Shown here: piece after piece, positions 44,073-53,470 of the stretch
Position numbering within the stretch: the stretch's first letter is position 1
Layout of the letters: each line of letters opens with the position of its first letter
Assembly: GCF_000682775.1 (NCBI RefSeq)
Contig: NZ_AWFI01000001.1
Location: forward strand, 310,001-374,000
Length of the DNA stretch: 64,000 bases
Reading direction: 5' to 3'
From: Hyphomonas sp. L-53-1-40
Lineage (GTDB): Bacteria > Pseudomonadota > Alphaproteobacteria > Caulobacterales > Hyphomonadaceae
The notes under the pieces: model-generated
What the model saw: only the letters and a program-made list of their open reading frames with translations
Database searches by the model: none
Told to the model about the DNA's origin: nothing
Translations under genes and position numbers: made by a program

Positions 44073-46391
44073 TTGCCACGTTTGTCCCCCTCCCTAGAGA
44101 CCGCACTCGAAAAGGCCCTGACGTTCGCATCAGAGCGTGATCATGAATATGCCACACTGGAACATTTGCTTCTGGCGCTGACGGAAGATGAGCATGCCCG
44201 CGAAGTGATGGGCGCCTGCAAGGTCAACATTGACGCCCTCAGCGCCGACCTCAGCCGATACATTGATGAAGAGCTTTCCAGCCTGACAGTGGATGAAGGC
44301 GAAGGCCGCGTTCAGCCGACCGCTGCGTTCCAGCGTGTTGTCCAACGCGCCATCCTTCACGTTGAGAGCTCGGGCCGCGATGAAGTTACCGGCGCGAATG
44401 TGCTGGTCTCGATCTTCTCTGAACGTGAAAGTCACGCTGCCTACTTCCTGCAAGAGCAGGACATGACTCGTTATGATGCGGTGAATTTCATCTCGCATGG
44501 CGTTGCCAAACAACCGGGCATGTCGCGCCCATCCAGTCCACGCGGTGCGGAGGCCTCGGAAGAAGAGCCGGTCAAGCAGGGTCATGAGGCGCTCGACGCT
44601 TACTGTGTGAACCTGAATGACAAGGCGCGCTCCGGCAAGATCGATCCGCTGATCGGCCGGGACATGGAAGTGAACCGTTGCATTGAGGTGCTCTGCCGTC
44701 GCAGCAAGAACAATCCGATCCTCGTCGGCGATCCCGGTGTGGGCAAGACGGCGATTGCCGAAGGCCTGGCCAAGAAGATTGTCGATGGTGAAGCCCCTGA
44801 GATCCTGGATGAGGCTGTCATCTGGTCGCTCGACATGGGCGCCCTGTTGGCAGGTACGCGCTATCGCGGTGATTTCGAGGAACGCCTCAAATCCGTGATG
44901 AAGGAATTGGAGCAGCAGGAAAAAGCCATCCTGTTCATTGATGAGATCCACACCATCATTGGCGCCGGGGCGACCTCCGGCGGCGCGATGGATGCGTCAA
45001 ATTTGCTGAAGCCTGCGCTTCAGTCCGGTGGCTTACGGTGCATGGGGTCCACAACCTTCAAGGAATACAAGCAGCATTTCGAAAAGGACCGGGCCCTGTC
45101 GCGCCGGTTCCGGAAGATCGATGTGGTTGAGCCGACTGTTCCGGATACGATCAAGATTCTCACGGGTCTTAAATCGCGCTTCGAGGATTTCCACGGCCTG
45201 CGCTACACAAATGACGCCATCAAGTCAGCTGTTGAACTCGCAGATCGCTACATCACCGACCGCAAATTGCCGGACAAGGCGATTGACGTGATCGACGAGG
45301 CCGGCGCCGCGCAGTGGTTGTTGCCTACGTCGAAACGCAAGAAGACGGTGGGGCAGAAGGATATCGAGGCTGTCGTCGCCAAGATTGCCCGCATCCCCCC
45401 CAAACAGGTTTCGACCGACGATGCAGCCGCGCTCAAATCGCTGGAGACAGATTTGCAGCGAGTCGTGTTTGGCCAGAACGATGCCATCACGGCGCTTTCG
45501 GCAGCCATCAAACTCGCGCGTGCCGGCTTGCGTGAACCGAACAAGCCAATTGGCTCGTACCTGTTCACCGGTCCAACCGGCGTCGGCAAGACCGAAGTTG
45601 CCAAACAGCTTGCCTCCATCATGGGCGTCGAGATGCTGCGCTTCGACATGTCGGAATATATGGAGCGCCACACCGTTTCCCGTCTGATCGGCGCGCCTCC
45701 GGGCTATGTCGGCTATGATGAGGGTGGCCTGCTGACCGATGGCGTGGACCAGCATCCGCACTGCGTGCTGCTCCTCGATGAAATCGAGAAGGCCCATCCG
45801 GACCTGTTCAACATCCTGCTTCAGGTCATGGACAATGGCACACTGACGGACGCCAATGGCCGCAAGGTCGATTTCCGGAATGTCATCCTGATCATGACAA
45901 CGAATGCTGGGGCGTCTGATGCGTCCAAGAATTCGATCGGCTTTGGCCGCGGCAAGAAGGACGACGAGCAGGAAGAGGCGCTCAAGCGTCTGTTCACGCC
46001 GGAATTCCGTAATCGTCTTGATGCGACGATCACTTTCGGCGGCCTGACGCCAGAGATCATTGATCGTGTGGTCGAGAAGTTCATTCTTCAGCTCGAAGTG
46101 CAGCTGGAAGATCGCAACGTCTCCATCGAGATCACCAAGCCTGCACGCGACTGGCTCGCCAAGCGCGGCTTCGATGCCGACATGGGTGCCAGGCCGCTGG
46201 CGCGGACGATCCAGGAGCACGTCAAGAAGCCGATGGCGGAAGAACTCCTGTTCGGCTCACTCCAGAAGGGCGGCGTGGTCAAGATCGACATCGACAAAAA
46301 GGACGAGGAGAAGCTCGCCTTCAAATATGTTGCCGAGAAGCCGAAGAAGAAGCCTGTCGCCAAGAAAGGCTCTGCTGAAGAGCCAGCCTAG
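44073..46391 (+). CDS. clpA: ATP-dependent Clp protease ATP-binding subunit ClpA
   Basis: Hexameric unfoldase that feeds ClpP. The 772 residues start at TTG 44073, preceded by GGAAGG nine bases before, and the first residues MPRLSPSLETALEKALTFASERDHEYATLEHLLLAL line up with the Clp N domain. Walker A motifs are GDPGVGKT (about 219-226) and GPTGVGKT (about 500-507), with DEIHT and arginine-finger blocks in between. The C-terminal Lys-rich tail (KPKKKPVAKKG) is a bit longer than usual. No ATG is in frame near the start. Confidence 0.96.
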   Translation: MPRLSPSLETALEKALTFASERDHEYATLEHLLLALTEDEHAREVMGACKVNIDALSADLSRYIDEELSSLTVDEGEGRVQPTAAFQRVVQRAILHVESSGRDEVTGANVLVSIFSERESHAAYFLQEQDMTRYDAVNFISHGVAKQPGMSRPSSPRGAEASEEEPVKQGHEALDAYCVNLNDKARSGKIDPLIGRDMEVNRCIEVLCRRSKNNPILVGDPGVGKTAIAEGLAKKIVDGEAPEILDEAVIWSLDMGALLAGTRYRGDFEERLKSVMKELEQQEKAILFIDEIHTIIGAGATSGGAMDASNLLKPALQSGGLRCMGSTTFKEYKQHFEKDRALSRRFRKIDVVEPTVPDTIKILTGLKSRFEDFHGLRYTNDAIKSAVELADRYITDRKLPDKAIDVIDEAGAAQWLLPTSKRKKTVGQKDIEAVVAKIARIPPKQVSTDDAAALKSLETDLQRVVFGQNDAITALSAAIKLARAGLREPNKPIGSYLFTGPTGVGKTEVAKQLASIMGVEMLRFDMSEYMERHTVSRLIGAPPGYVGYDEGGLLTDGVDQHPHCVLLLDEIEKAHPDLFNILLQVMDNGTLTDANGRKVDFRNVILIMTTNAGASDASKNSIGFGRGKKDDEQEEALKRLFTPEFRNRLDATITFGGLTPEIIDRVVEKFILQLEVQLEDRNVSIEITKPARDWLAKRGFDADMGARPLARTIQEHVKKPMAEELLFGSLQKGGVVKIDIDKKDEEKLAFKYVAEKPKKKPVAKKGSAEEPA

Positions 46392-46413
46392 AATACTGGC
46401 AGTATGATTTCAG

Positions 46414-46450
46414 AAATGCCCGCAACGTCCTGTTGCGGGCATTTGTTTGC
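46414..46450 (+). terminator. Intrinsic terminator after clpA
   Basis: A perfect 13-bp stem (AAATGCCCGCAAC / GTTGCGGGCATTT) with a five-base loop GTCCT, followed by GTTTG. The T run is weak, but the stem is strong and follows the clpA stop by 23 bases. Confidence 0.8.
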
Positions 46451-46595
46451 CTGCGATCTGGAGACGGTGGCTGAAGTCGCATCAACCTTGTGCAGGAACA
46501 TGCTGTTTTCGAAGGAAATTCGCTGATCGCGTTTGGATTGTCACAATGGTTCACTAGGAGTAACGCTACGGCAAGCATGGTCTAGAGGTGACGAG

Positions 46596-47801
46596 ATGAC
46601 CGATGCAATTTTGACGACAGGTTCGGCCATGACGGCGCCAACGCAGAAGGCGTCGCGATTGGTGCATATTGATGGGGCGCGGGGCTATCTGCTCATCGCC
46701 ATGTTCATCGCACACTTCAATTTCACGCACTGGACGCCTGTGATCCGGTTTCATCACGGGAATTTCTCGCCTGTTTGGGATGGCGAGTTTTTTGTTCTCT
46801 TGTCCGGTTTTGTCTGCGCGCTGAGCTATCTTCGGCCCTTCTCCAAAGGCGGTATGGTCGCCTGCGAACTGGCCGTTTTGAAGCGGCTACGATGGGTCTA
46901 TCTCTATCAGATCATCGTCGCGCTCTCGATGCTGTATCTGTTCGTGTCAGCATGGCCGATGCGGCTGGATTCCCAATATGTGCCAGACCTCGAAACACCG
47001 CTGTTCTTGCAGAGTCTTCAGGTTTTCACCTTCGCCAAGCAGCCGCTCTATCTCGGCATTCTGATCCTCTACATGATGCTGATGCTGTTCATTCCGGTCG
47101 GGTTTTGGTTTCTGGAGACAAAGCGGACGCGCCTGTTCTTCGGAATTCTTGCGGCCTGCTGGCTGGTTGCCGCAGCTCGTCTCGATCAAGCCGTGTTGGG
47201 CTGGATCTTCGCGCATGTCTTCGACACGCGGCCTTTCCTGTCTCTGACGGGTATCTTCAATCCTTTGTCTTATGCGGTTATTTTCTATGGCGGATTCTAT
47301 CTCGGCTACCGGTACAAGACGGAAGGCTGGGACTATTTCAAATCCAGCATACTGCCCGCCAGCTATCCGGTCTTTTATGCGGCGCTTGCCATCACAGTGG
47401 CCTTTGCAGCTGCGGAAGCCGGGCGAGGCATGCTTGGGTCGCCTGAATGGCTGATTGAACCAAAGCGCCGGAATGTGTCTGGCATCGGCCTGATCAGTCT
47501 CGCTGCGATCTCATATGTCTTCTACTTCCTGCTGAACAGGGAAGACTTGCCAAGGCCCCTTAAGTGGGCACGGGCTGTGGTGGATTCTGTGTTGAGATTC
47601 CCGCCTCTGGTAACGGTCGGCCGAAATTCCCTGTTTGTGTATAGCGGCCATGTCGTGGCGGTCTTTATGGCCAGTTACTTCATTCTCTCCAACGGGTTTG
47701 AAGACAATCGGATTGCGGTTATGGTTGTCCAGATCTGTGCTCTGGCGGTTTTGCTTGGCGCGGCAAGCCTGAAGAAACGCTACCTCCCGGCCCTGCCATA
47801 G
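46596..47801 (+). CDS. opgC: OpgC-type membrane acyltransferase (glucan succinylase)
   Basis: A 401-residue membrane protein of the OpgC/acyltransferase-3-like group, which adds succinyl groups to periplasmic glucans. About ten membrane helices; the catalytic-side segment is VHIDGARGYLLIAMFIAHFNF near the N terminus, and LSGFVCALSYLRPF after it. The ATG at 46596 follows GAGGTGACGAG; an earlier start adds 21 residues. No OpgG/OpgH genes are in the window, so the target is inferred from the family. Confidence 0.85.
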   Translation: MTDAILTTGSAMTAPTQKASRLVHIDGARGYLLIAMFIAHFNFTHWTPVIRFHHGNFSPVWDGEFFVLLSGFVCALSYLRPFSKGGMVACELAVLKRLRWVYLYQIIVALSMLYLFVSAWPMRLDSQYVPDLETPLFLQSLQVFTFAKQPLYLGILILYMMLMLFIPVGFWFLETKRTRLFFGILAACWLVAAARLDQAVLGWIFAHVFDTRPFLSLTGIFNPLSYAVIFYGGFYLGYRYKTEGWDYFKSSILPASYPVFYAALAITVAFAAAEAGRGMLGSPEWLIEPKRRNVSGIGLISLAAISYVFYFLLNREDLPRPLKWARAVVDSVLRFPPLVTVGRNSLFVYSGHVVAVFMASYFILSNGFEDNRIAVMVVQICALAVLLGAASLKKRYLPALP

Positions 47802-47865
47802 GGCTTGCCTTCCCGTGGGGAGGGCACATCACACTGGCATCAATAAAATCCTCGGGAGGGAACAT

Positions 47866-49068
47866 ATGTCAGGATCCATTGTCGGGGCGTGCGAGTCAAA
47901 ATTCGCCGCCGTGAAGGAAGAGTTCGAACGCAATTTTGCAGAGCGTGGAGAGGTTGGCGCCTCAGTCTGCCTGTCAGTGAATGGCGAGACGCAGGTGGAC
48001 CTCTGGGGCGGCATGGCAAATCCGGAAACCGATGATGCCTGGCGTGAGGATACGATCTCCATCGTCTTTTCCTGCTCCAAGGCCGCCACCGCGCTGTGCG
48101 CCCATATCCTAATCGACCGGGGTGAGCTGAATCCCGAGGCGCTGGTCGCTGACTACTGGCCGGAATTTGCCAAGAACGGCAAAGAGAAGACCACAGTTCG
48201 CATGATGCTGAACCATGAAAGCGCGCTGCCAACCCTGCGCGATCCGGTCCGGCCTGGCGGATTCGAGGACTGGGACTACATGATCCAGCGGCTGGAAGAT
48301 GAGGAAGCCTTCTGGGAGCCGGGCACCCGCAATGGCTATCACATGATCAATTTTGGCTGGACGGTTGGCGAACTGGTCCGCCGCGTGTCTGGCAAGTCGC
48401 TCGGCACCTTCTTCCGCGAGGAAGTGGCTGACAAGACCGGCGCGCGCTTCTGGCTAGGCCTGCCCGAAACTGAAGACGTTCATATCGCGCCGATCATTCC
48501 GTACGCGCCGAAGCCCGATGATGTTCCGACCGAGTTTGCCATCAAGCTGATGACCGAGCCGGAATCCATCCAGCACAAGAGCTTCATGAATAATGGCGGC
48601 TGGGACTTCAACGACCGCAAATCGCAAGCCGCTGAAATAGGCGGTGGGGGCGGCCTGTCGAATGCGCGCGGGCAGGTGGCAATGTATACGCCACTGGCGA
48701 CCGACGACGGCACGCTCGTCTCGTCTGACCGTCTGAAGGCCATGAGCATGGTGACGACGGCGACGCAACGCGATGCAACCCTCCTGGTCCCGACCCGGTT
48801 CGGGCCGGGTTTCATGAAGTCCATGGACAATCGCGCGCTGAACCTCGGCCCCGGCACCAGCGTCATCATGGGCGAGCAGGCCTTTGGCCATGTCGGGGCG
48901 GGCGGATCAATTGGCTTCGCCGACCCCGAAGCGGGCCTCGCCTTCAGCTACACGATGAACCAGATGGGCAGTGGCATCCTCGTGAATGACCGCGCGCAAA
49001 GCCTGATTGATGCGGCCTATCGCTCGTTGGGGTATCGCACCAATGCCCCGGGTGTCTGGGTGAAATAG
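47866..49068 (+). CDS. Serine beta-lactamase-like hydrolase (EstB type)
   Basis: A 400-residue protein with the class-C-like fold of EstB esterases. The nucleophile is in FSCSKA (Ser69, Lys72), GYHMINFGW gives the tyrosine (about 157), and GHVGAGGS is the third block. No signal peptide is seen, so it is probably cytoplasmic, unlike AmpC. The ATG at 47866 follows GGGAGGGAAC. Substrate unknown; esterase or peptidase. Confidence 0.88.
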   Translation: MSGSIVGACESKFAAVKEEFERNFAERGEVGASVCLSVNGETQVDLWGGMANPETDDAWREDTISIVFSCSKAATALCAHILIDRGELNPEALVADYWPEFAKNGKEKTTVRMMLNHESALPTLRDPVRPGGFEDWDYMIQRLEDEEAFWEPGTRNGYHMINFGWTVGELVRRVSGKSLGTFFREEVADKTGARFWLGLPETEDVHIAPIIPYAPKPDDVPTEFAIKLMTEPESIQHKSFMNNGGWDFNDRKSQAAEIGGGGGLSNARGQVAMYTPLATDDGTLVSSDRLKAMSMVTTATQRDATLLVPTRFGPGFMKSMDNRALNLGPGTSVIMGEQAFGHVGAGGSIGFADPEAGLAFSYTMNQMGSGILVNDRAQSLIDAAYRSLGYRTNAPGVWVK

Positions 49069-49080
49069 GCTGCGACCTGA

Positions 49081-50328
49081 TCAGCCATCGTCGCTGGCTT
49101 CGCCAATCCCGCCTACCTGGAGCATGCCTTCCTTGGCGGCTTGCGCCCGTGCGACGCCTTCGCTGCGCGCGGGCGGGGCCATGATTTCCGGCGGGTCGGT
49201 TTCCTGTAGATAGATGGTGCGGCTCGGAAAGGCGAAGCCCGTGCCCGCCTTTTCGATAATGTCCATCACGGCGACGGCGAACTCTTCCTTGATCTCCAGC
49301 CACTCGCCCCAATTCTTCGTGTGGGTGAAAGTGTAGATCAGGAAGTCGATGGAGCTGGCATTAAAGCTGTCCACACGCACGAACAATGCGGCTTCCGGCG
49401 GCTTGGCGAACCGGTCATCATTCCAGAGCCAGGCCTCGATTTCGTCGCGGATATATTTCAGCTGGTCCACGGTCGTGCGATATTCCACGCCGACCACCCA
49501 TTTGATGCGCCGGTGCGTCATGCGCGAGAAATTGGTCACGGCCGCATCTGACAGTGCGCTGTTGGGAACATAGACCGGGCTTTTGTCGAACCGACGGATA
49601 AGGGTCGAACGGAAATTGATCTTCTCGACCGTTCCTTCGACCACACCGTCTGCCTTGACCCACTCGCCGGGAATGAAACGCTTCTCTGAAATGATCAGCA
49701 AGCCGGAGATAAGGTTCTTGAACAAGTCCTGCGCGCCGAGGCCGACGGCGATGCCGAGCACGCCAAGGCCGGCCAGCAGAGGCGCGATCTGGATTCCCCA
49801 TTGCTCCGCCACGGCGCCGAGACCCAGTACGATCAAGATGATCTGCAACGCCTTGACCATCCAGTCGACAGCAGCTGGCGACAACGCGTCTCTCAGACCC
49901 GCGAACAGATATTCGAAGGCATGCACCGCGCGAGACAGCGTCCAGAATACGGCAAGCGTGATGATCGAGCGCAGAATGCGAGTCGCGTAGATTTCCGCCT
50001 CGCCGGAAATATTGGTCACCTGCAGCGCGATATAGATGCCGATGATGACCGGGACGATCTTGAGCGGCGTCGCGATGGATTGAACGAGCGCGTCATCAAA
50101 GCCCGACTTGGTGCCGGACGCCAGGCGCATGATGGTCTTCACGATCAGCCGTGCGAACAGGCCGCGGATCATCAGTGCGATCATGATGATCACAACAGCG
50201 ATGGTGATCTCGCCATAGGTCAGACCATAAGCGCCATCATTCCAGATGTTTCCGATGAAGGTTGCGGACTCGCGCGCCCAGTCGGGGGCATTCTGGTCAA
50301 ACCAGCTCGAAGATTGTGTTAGGGCCAT
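49081..50328 (-). CDS. mscS: MscS family mechanosensitive channel
   Basis: Membrane channel that opens under tension. From ATG 50328 (MALTQSSSWFD) with GGAG six bases upstream. About five hydrophobic segments lie in the first 200 residues; the pore helix is at about 200-230 with LLAGLGVLGIAVGLGAQDLFKNLISG, then the beta domain (FIPGEWVKADGVVEGTVEKINFRSTLIR) and the C-terminal cage. The extended N-terminal part makes it an MscM-like variant. Converges with the esterase gene. Confidence 0.93.
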   Translation of the reverse strand: MALTQSSSWFDQNAPDWARESATFIGNIWNDGAYGLTYGEITIAVVIIMIALMIRGLFARLIVKTIMRLASGTKSGFDDALVQSIATPLKIVPVIIGIYIALQVTNISGEAEIYATRILRSIITLAVFWTLSRAVHAFEYLFAGLRDALSPAAVDWMVKALQIILIVLGLGAVAEQWGIQIAPLLAGLGVLGIAVGLGAQDLFKNLISGLLIISEKRFIPGEWVKADGVVEGTVEKINFRSTLIRRFDKSPVYVPNSALSDAAVTNFSRMTHRRIKWVVGVEYRTTVDQLKYIRDEIEAWLWNDDRFAKPPEAALFVRVDSFNASSIDFLIYTFTHTKNWGEWLEIKEEFAVAVMDIIEKAGTGFAFPSRTIYLQETDPPEIMAPPARSEGVARAQAAKEGMLQVGGIGEASDDG

Positions 50329-50418
50329 GCGGCGCTCCATCTGTTTCATCCGGTTGCGACCGGGCCTGTGGAGTGCCGTTTGCTAATCTGTGTTATGCGG
50401 CCTGTGAAGGGTTGGGGG

Positions 50419-50973
50419 TCAGCCCTTTATGTCGCGCCACTCGCCGGGGGCAAGGCCATTCAGGGTCCAATCGCCGATTTGCGCGCGCACAAGGCGCAAG
50501 GTTGGATGCCCGACTGCGGCGGTCATGCGCCGGACCTGTCGGTTGCGGCCTTCGGTAATGGTCAGTTCGATCCAGCAATCTGGTACCGATTTTCGAAACC
50601 GGATTGGCGGGTCGCGCGGCCAGAGATCTTCTGGCTCGTCCATCCGTCTCACCTTTGCAGGAGCGGTGCGACCATCATTCAGGTCTACGCCGGAGCGGAG
50701 GGCCTGCAATGCCGTGTCATCCGGAATACCCTCGATCTGGGCCCAGTAGACCTTGGCCATCTTGGCTTTCGGATCGGAAATGCGGGCCTGCAACTTGCCA
50801 TCATCGGTGAGGAGCAGCAGGCCCTCGCTATCCCGGTCGAGCCGGCCAGCGGGATAGACGCGTGGGACGTCCATATAGTCCGACAGCGTCTCGCGCGAAC
50901 TTGCCAGTGTGCTCTTGTCGGTGAATTGGGAGAGCACATTGAACGGTTTGTTGAAGGCGATAAGGCGGGTCAT
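50419..50973 (-). CDS. rluE: 23S rRNA pseudouridine synthase RluE family
   Basis: A 184-residue pseudouridine synthase without an S4 domain, as RluE, which modifies U2457 of 23S rRNA in E. coli. The catalytic aspartate is in [19 protein letters not shown] (Asp46), followed by [12 protein letters not shown]. Overlaps the GNAT gene by four bases, so the two share an mRNA. Confidence 0.9.
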   Translation of the reverse strand: MTRLIAFNKPFNVLSQFTDKSTLASSRETLSDYMDVPRVYPAGRLDRDSEGLLLLTDDGKLQARISDPKAKMAKVYWAQIEGIPDDTALQALRSGVDLNDGRTAPAKVRRMDEPEDLWPRDPPIRFRKSVPDCWIELTITEGRNRQVRRMTAAVGHPTLRLVRAQIGDWTLNGLAPGEWRDIKG

Positions 50974-51440
50974 GCGTCAGGGCCTTCGGGCAACAGGCCG
51001 AGCGCGGATGCGGCGGCGGGTGTTCGGATCCAGATCCAGTCACCAATCCCTTCGCTGGTGCCGCCAGGTTCGTCCGTCTCGATCCAGCCCATTGCACGGT
51101 AAAACGTGCGGGCAGTGGTGTTGGATGTATTGCACTTCAGTGAGAGCGCGCTGCCATAGCGCATCATTGTAGCAACCATCAGCGACCGCCCAATGCCGTG
51201 GCGGTGATAGGCCGGGTCGATGAAGAAATGATGCAGGAAGTGGTCGGGGTCCCAGACGCTGGAAAAGCCGACCGGTCGGTCATCCTTTTCTGCAACCAGA
51301 ATGCTCTCGCCAGCCGTTTGGCGGTCAAACTCGGCGGCATCAACGCGTTCGATGCCAGCCAGCGGGAATACGTCACGGCTCGCCCGATAGAGGATGGTAG
51401 CAAGAGCCTCCCGGTCTGATGCTACAGCCTCCCTGATCAC
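50970..51440 (-). CDS. GNAT family N-acetyltransferase
   Basis: A 156-residue acetyl-CoA transferase with the P-loop-like [14 protein letters not shown] and [12 protein letters not shown] motif, and the C-terminal [16 protein letters not shown]. Start overlaps the kdsA stop by four bases and its stop overlaps rluE, so kdsA, GNAT and rluE form one operon. Substrate unknown. Confidence 0.86.
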   Translation of the reverse strand: MIREAVASDREALATILYRASRDVFPLAGIERVDAAEFDRQTAGESILVAEKDDRPVGFSSVWDPDHFLHHFFIDPAYHRHGIGRSLMVATMMRYGSALSLKCNTSNTTARTFYRAMGWIETDEPGGTSEGIGDWIWIRTPAAASALGLLPEGPDA

Positions 51441-52285
51441 GCGTTCACGACCTCATGCAGGGATTTCAACGTGCTGAGCAGGCCTTCGGCTGACGAGATC
51501 GGCAGGCAGCTCGGTCCATCGCACAGGGCCTTGTCCGGGTCGGTATGGAATTCGAGGAAGACGCCATCAGCGCCGGCGGCAATGGCCGACTTGGCGATGA
51601 TGGCCACGCCGTCGCGTCGCCCGCCGGTGGACGCGCCGCCCGTGCGCGGGTCTGCGCCTGGAAGCTGGACAGCATGGGTCGCGTCGATAGTCACCGGGCA
51701 GCCGAGCTTCTGCATCTCGGGAATGCCGAGCATGTCGACGACGAGATTGTTGTAGCCAAAGCTGGAGCCGCGCTCGCACAGGATCACGCCGACATCTGCG
51801 GCTTCACCGATCTTGGAGACGATGTTCTTTGTATCCCACGGTGCGATGAACTGAGCTTTCTTGACCTGGATGATCCCGCCCGCTGCGGCAGTGGCCTTGG
51901 CGGTGGCGACAACCAGATCAGTCTGGCGGCACAGGAAAGCCGGGATCTGGACGATGTCGGCCACGTCTGCGACGGCTTCGGCCTGACCGGCTTCATGCAG
52001 ATCGGTGCAGATCGGCACGCCGAGCTTGGCCTTCACGCTGGCCAGCATTTTCAGGCCATTCTCAAGGCCGGGGCCGCGAAATGACTTGATCGAGGAACGG
52101 TTCGCCTTGTCGAAGCTGGCCTTGAAGACATAGGGCAGACCCAATTGTTCGCAAACGCGCTTCAACTCGGTGCCAACTTCAAGGGAAAGGCCCTCGTCTT
52201 CGAGGACGTTGAGGCCCGCAATCACTGAAAGCGGTTTGCCGGTGCCGATCGTCCAGCCGGAAGTCTTGTGGGTCAGCACGTTCAT
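51437..52285 (-). CDS. kdsA: 3-deoxy-8-phosphooctulonate synthase
   Basis: Condenses arabinose 5-phosphate with phosphoenolpyruvate to KDO 8-phosphate for lipid A core. From ATG 52285 (MNVLTHKTSG) with GGAGAGACC before; 282 residues. Family marks are FKASFDKANRSSIKSFRGPG, VKKAQFIAPWD, and IDATHAVQLPGA with the metal-side histidine. No cysteine-metal ligand scan was done. First gene of the kdsA-GNAT-rluE operon. Confidence 0.95.
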   Translation of the reverse strand: MNVLTHKTSGWTIGTGKPLSVIAGLNVLEDEGLSLEVGTELKRVCEQLGLPYVFKASFDKANRSSIKSFRGPGLENGLKMLASVKAKLGVPICTDLHEAGQAEAVADVADIVQIPAFLCRQTDLVVATAKATAAAGGIIQVKKAQFIAPWDTKNIVSKIGEAADVGVILCERGSSFGYNNLVVDMLGIPEMQKLGCPVTIDATHAVQLPGADPRTGGASTGGRRDGVAIIAKSAIAAGADGVFLEFHTDPDKALCDGPSCLPISSAEGLLSTLKSLHEVVNA

Positions 52286-52368
52286 CTGGGTCTCTCCGCT
52301 CAGGTGTTTTTCCAGCAAATAGCGTTGTTTCAGGCAAAAGGTAAGTCGGAGCGTTCATGCCGTTTCCA

Positions 52369-52400
52369 CAAACAAAGAAGCCGCCCTCAGGGGCGGCTTC
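52369..52400 (-). terminator. Intrinsic terminator after the 26-aa ORF
   Basis: A perfect 10-bp stem GAAGCCGCCC / GGGCGGCTTC with loop CTGA, then TTTGTTTG on the minus strand. It lies 58 bases after the small ORF stop, and 84 bases before kdsA, so it ends a separate small transcript. Confidence 0.88.
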
Positions 52401-52457
52401 CGTGAGTCCTCGGGACCCAACAAGTCTGGCAGCGTTTCAGCGTGCCTTCAAATATCT

Positions 52458-52538
52458 CTATGCGCCGACAGGAGGCTGCTCCGGCCGGGCACCACAGGAT
52501 ATAAACTTGTTGATCCCTCTGGTTTTCTCACTCGACAT
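52458..52538 (-). CDS. 26-residue ORF with extreme Shine-Dalgarno (uncharacterised)
   Basis: Begins MSSEKTRGINKFISC, ends about 26 residues on with a Pro-rich PEQPPVGA tail, and has one cysteine. No membrane segment. The ribosome site GAAAGGAGGTGAT is a 13-base match to the 3' end of 16S rRNA, with GGAGG six bases before the ATG. A leader of unknown length upstream and a terminator 58 bases downstream make a small transcript of its own. I do not recognise a family. It could be a small protein or a leader/regulatory RNA. Confidence 0.65.
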   Translation of the reverse strand: MSSEKTRGINKFISCGARPEQPPVGA

Positions 52539-52673
52539 GAATCACCTCCTTTCAAGCGTGCAACAGGCACGAACTTTGTCCAGAACCGTTCCGGACGAAT
52601 CAAAGTTAAGCATGATTTGCGCCATTACAAAGTTAACTTCGCGGCTTTTTTGAATGACTGTTTCATGACGCAC

Positions 52674-52702
52674 AAAAAACGCCCGGACCTTGGGCCCGGG
52701 CG
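52674..52702 (-). terminator. Intrinsic terminator after the RcnB-like gene
   Basis: A 10-bp stem CGCCCGGGCC / GGTCCGGGCG with loop CAA, followed by six T on the minus strand. Confidence 0.88.
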
Positions 52703-52730
52703 CAGTCAGTTTTCATACGCTGATCATGTG

Positions 52731-53333
52731 TCAATCATAGGCCAGCGCGCCGACAACCAGTCCGATGATGGCCCCCGTTGCGACGGAGGCGAGAATCGCG
52801 TCTCCGCTATGATGGTCCCGCGCCCAGTAGTGTCCCGGTGGCGGCGCATAGAGGCCGTAGGTGTGATAGTCGCGGATATAGACCGTATGCTGGTGGGGGC
52901 GATACCAGCCACCGACATGGTAGCGCGGTTGGTAGCCGTGACGATAATAGGGTCCATAAGCCCGGCTGTAGCGCACATAATTGTGACGGGGCGGTGCATA
53001 ATGGCGATGCGAACGCGCGGGCGCGCGATAGACATGGCGCGGCGCGGGGCGGTAGTCGCGGCGCGGGGCATGGTGGCCGCGATTGTAATGGCCTCTATTA
53101 TTGTGGCCATTATTATAGCCTCGATTGCCACGATTATGGTCACCGCGGTGACCATTGTCGCGTCGACCATTGTCCCGGTGTCCCCGGTCTCCACCGCGAT
53201 GGCCGCCATCATGATAACCGCCGCCGCGATTGTGATCGCCGCGTCCCCGTTCTGCATAGGCAGCGGGAGCGGCAAGAAGTCCGATCGTGGCCGTCGTGGC
53301 CACCAATGTGGTGAGTGTCTTGAACAGCTTCAT
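52731..53333 (-). CDS. RcnB-like periplasmic protein, His/Arg/Asn rich
   Basis: About 200 residues from ATG 53333 (MKLFKTLTTLVATTATIGLLAAPAAYAE), an obvious signal peptide with AYA-E cleavage. The following stretch (about 30-110) is rich in His, Arg, Gly and Asn; the C-terminal RcnB-like domain has YRPHQHTVYIRDYHTYGLYAPPPGHYW and a glycine-zipper-like end ILASVATGAIIGLVVGALAYD. RcnB of E. coli affects nickel and cobalt export; here metal binding is only suggested by His content. A GGAGG lies twelve bases upstream. Confidence 0.72.
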   Translation of the reverse strand: MKLFKTLTTLVATTATIGLLAAPAAYAERGRGDHNRGGGYHDGGHRGGDRGHRDNGRRDNGHRGDHNRGNRGYNNGHNNRGHYNRGHHAPRRDYRPAPRHVYRAPARSHRHYAPPRHNYVRYSRAYGPYYRHGYQPRYHVGGWYRPHQHTVYIRDYHTYGLYAPPPGHYWARDHHSGDAILASVATGAIIGLVVGALAYD

Positions 53334-53470
53334 ATCGGGCAAAGCCTCCGAAGATTGGCCCCTTGGAAACCGTTTCCGGGGCAGCCATTTCCCGCATCCT
53401 GCGGGCTTATGACAGTCAGGCTAGGCCTGCGGGGCTGAACTCTGGCTGAACACCGTGTTAAGGAAACTCC

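Noticed and set aside
52357-52653. 98-codon plus-strand frame
   Set aside because: Crosses two terminators and the small ORF's ribosome site; antisense.
52617-53438. 273-codon plus-strand frame antisense to the RcnB-like gene
   Set aside because: Ala/Ile/Val runs arise from the His/Arg/Asn-rich codons on the other strand.
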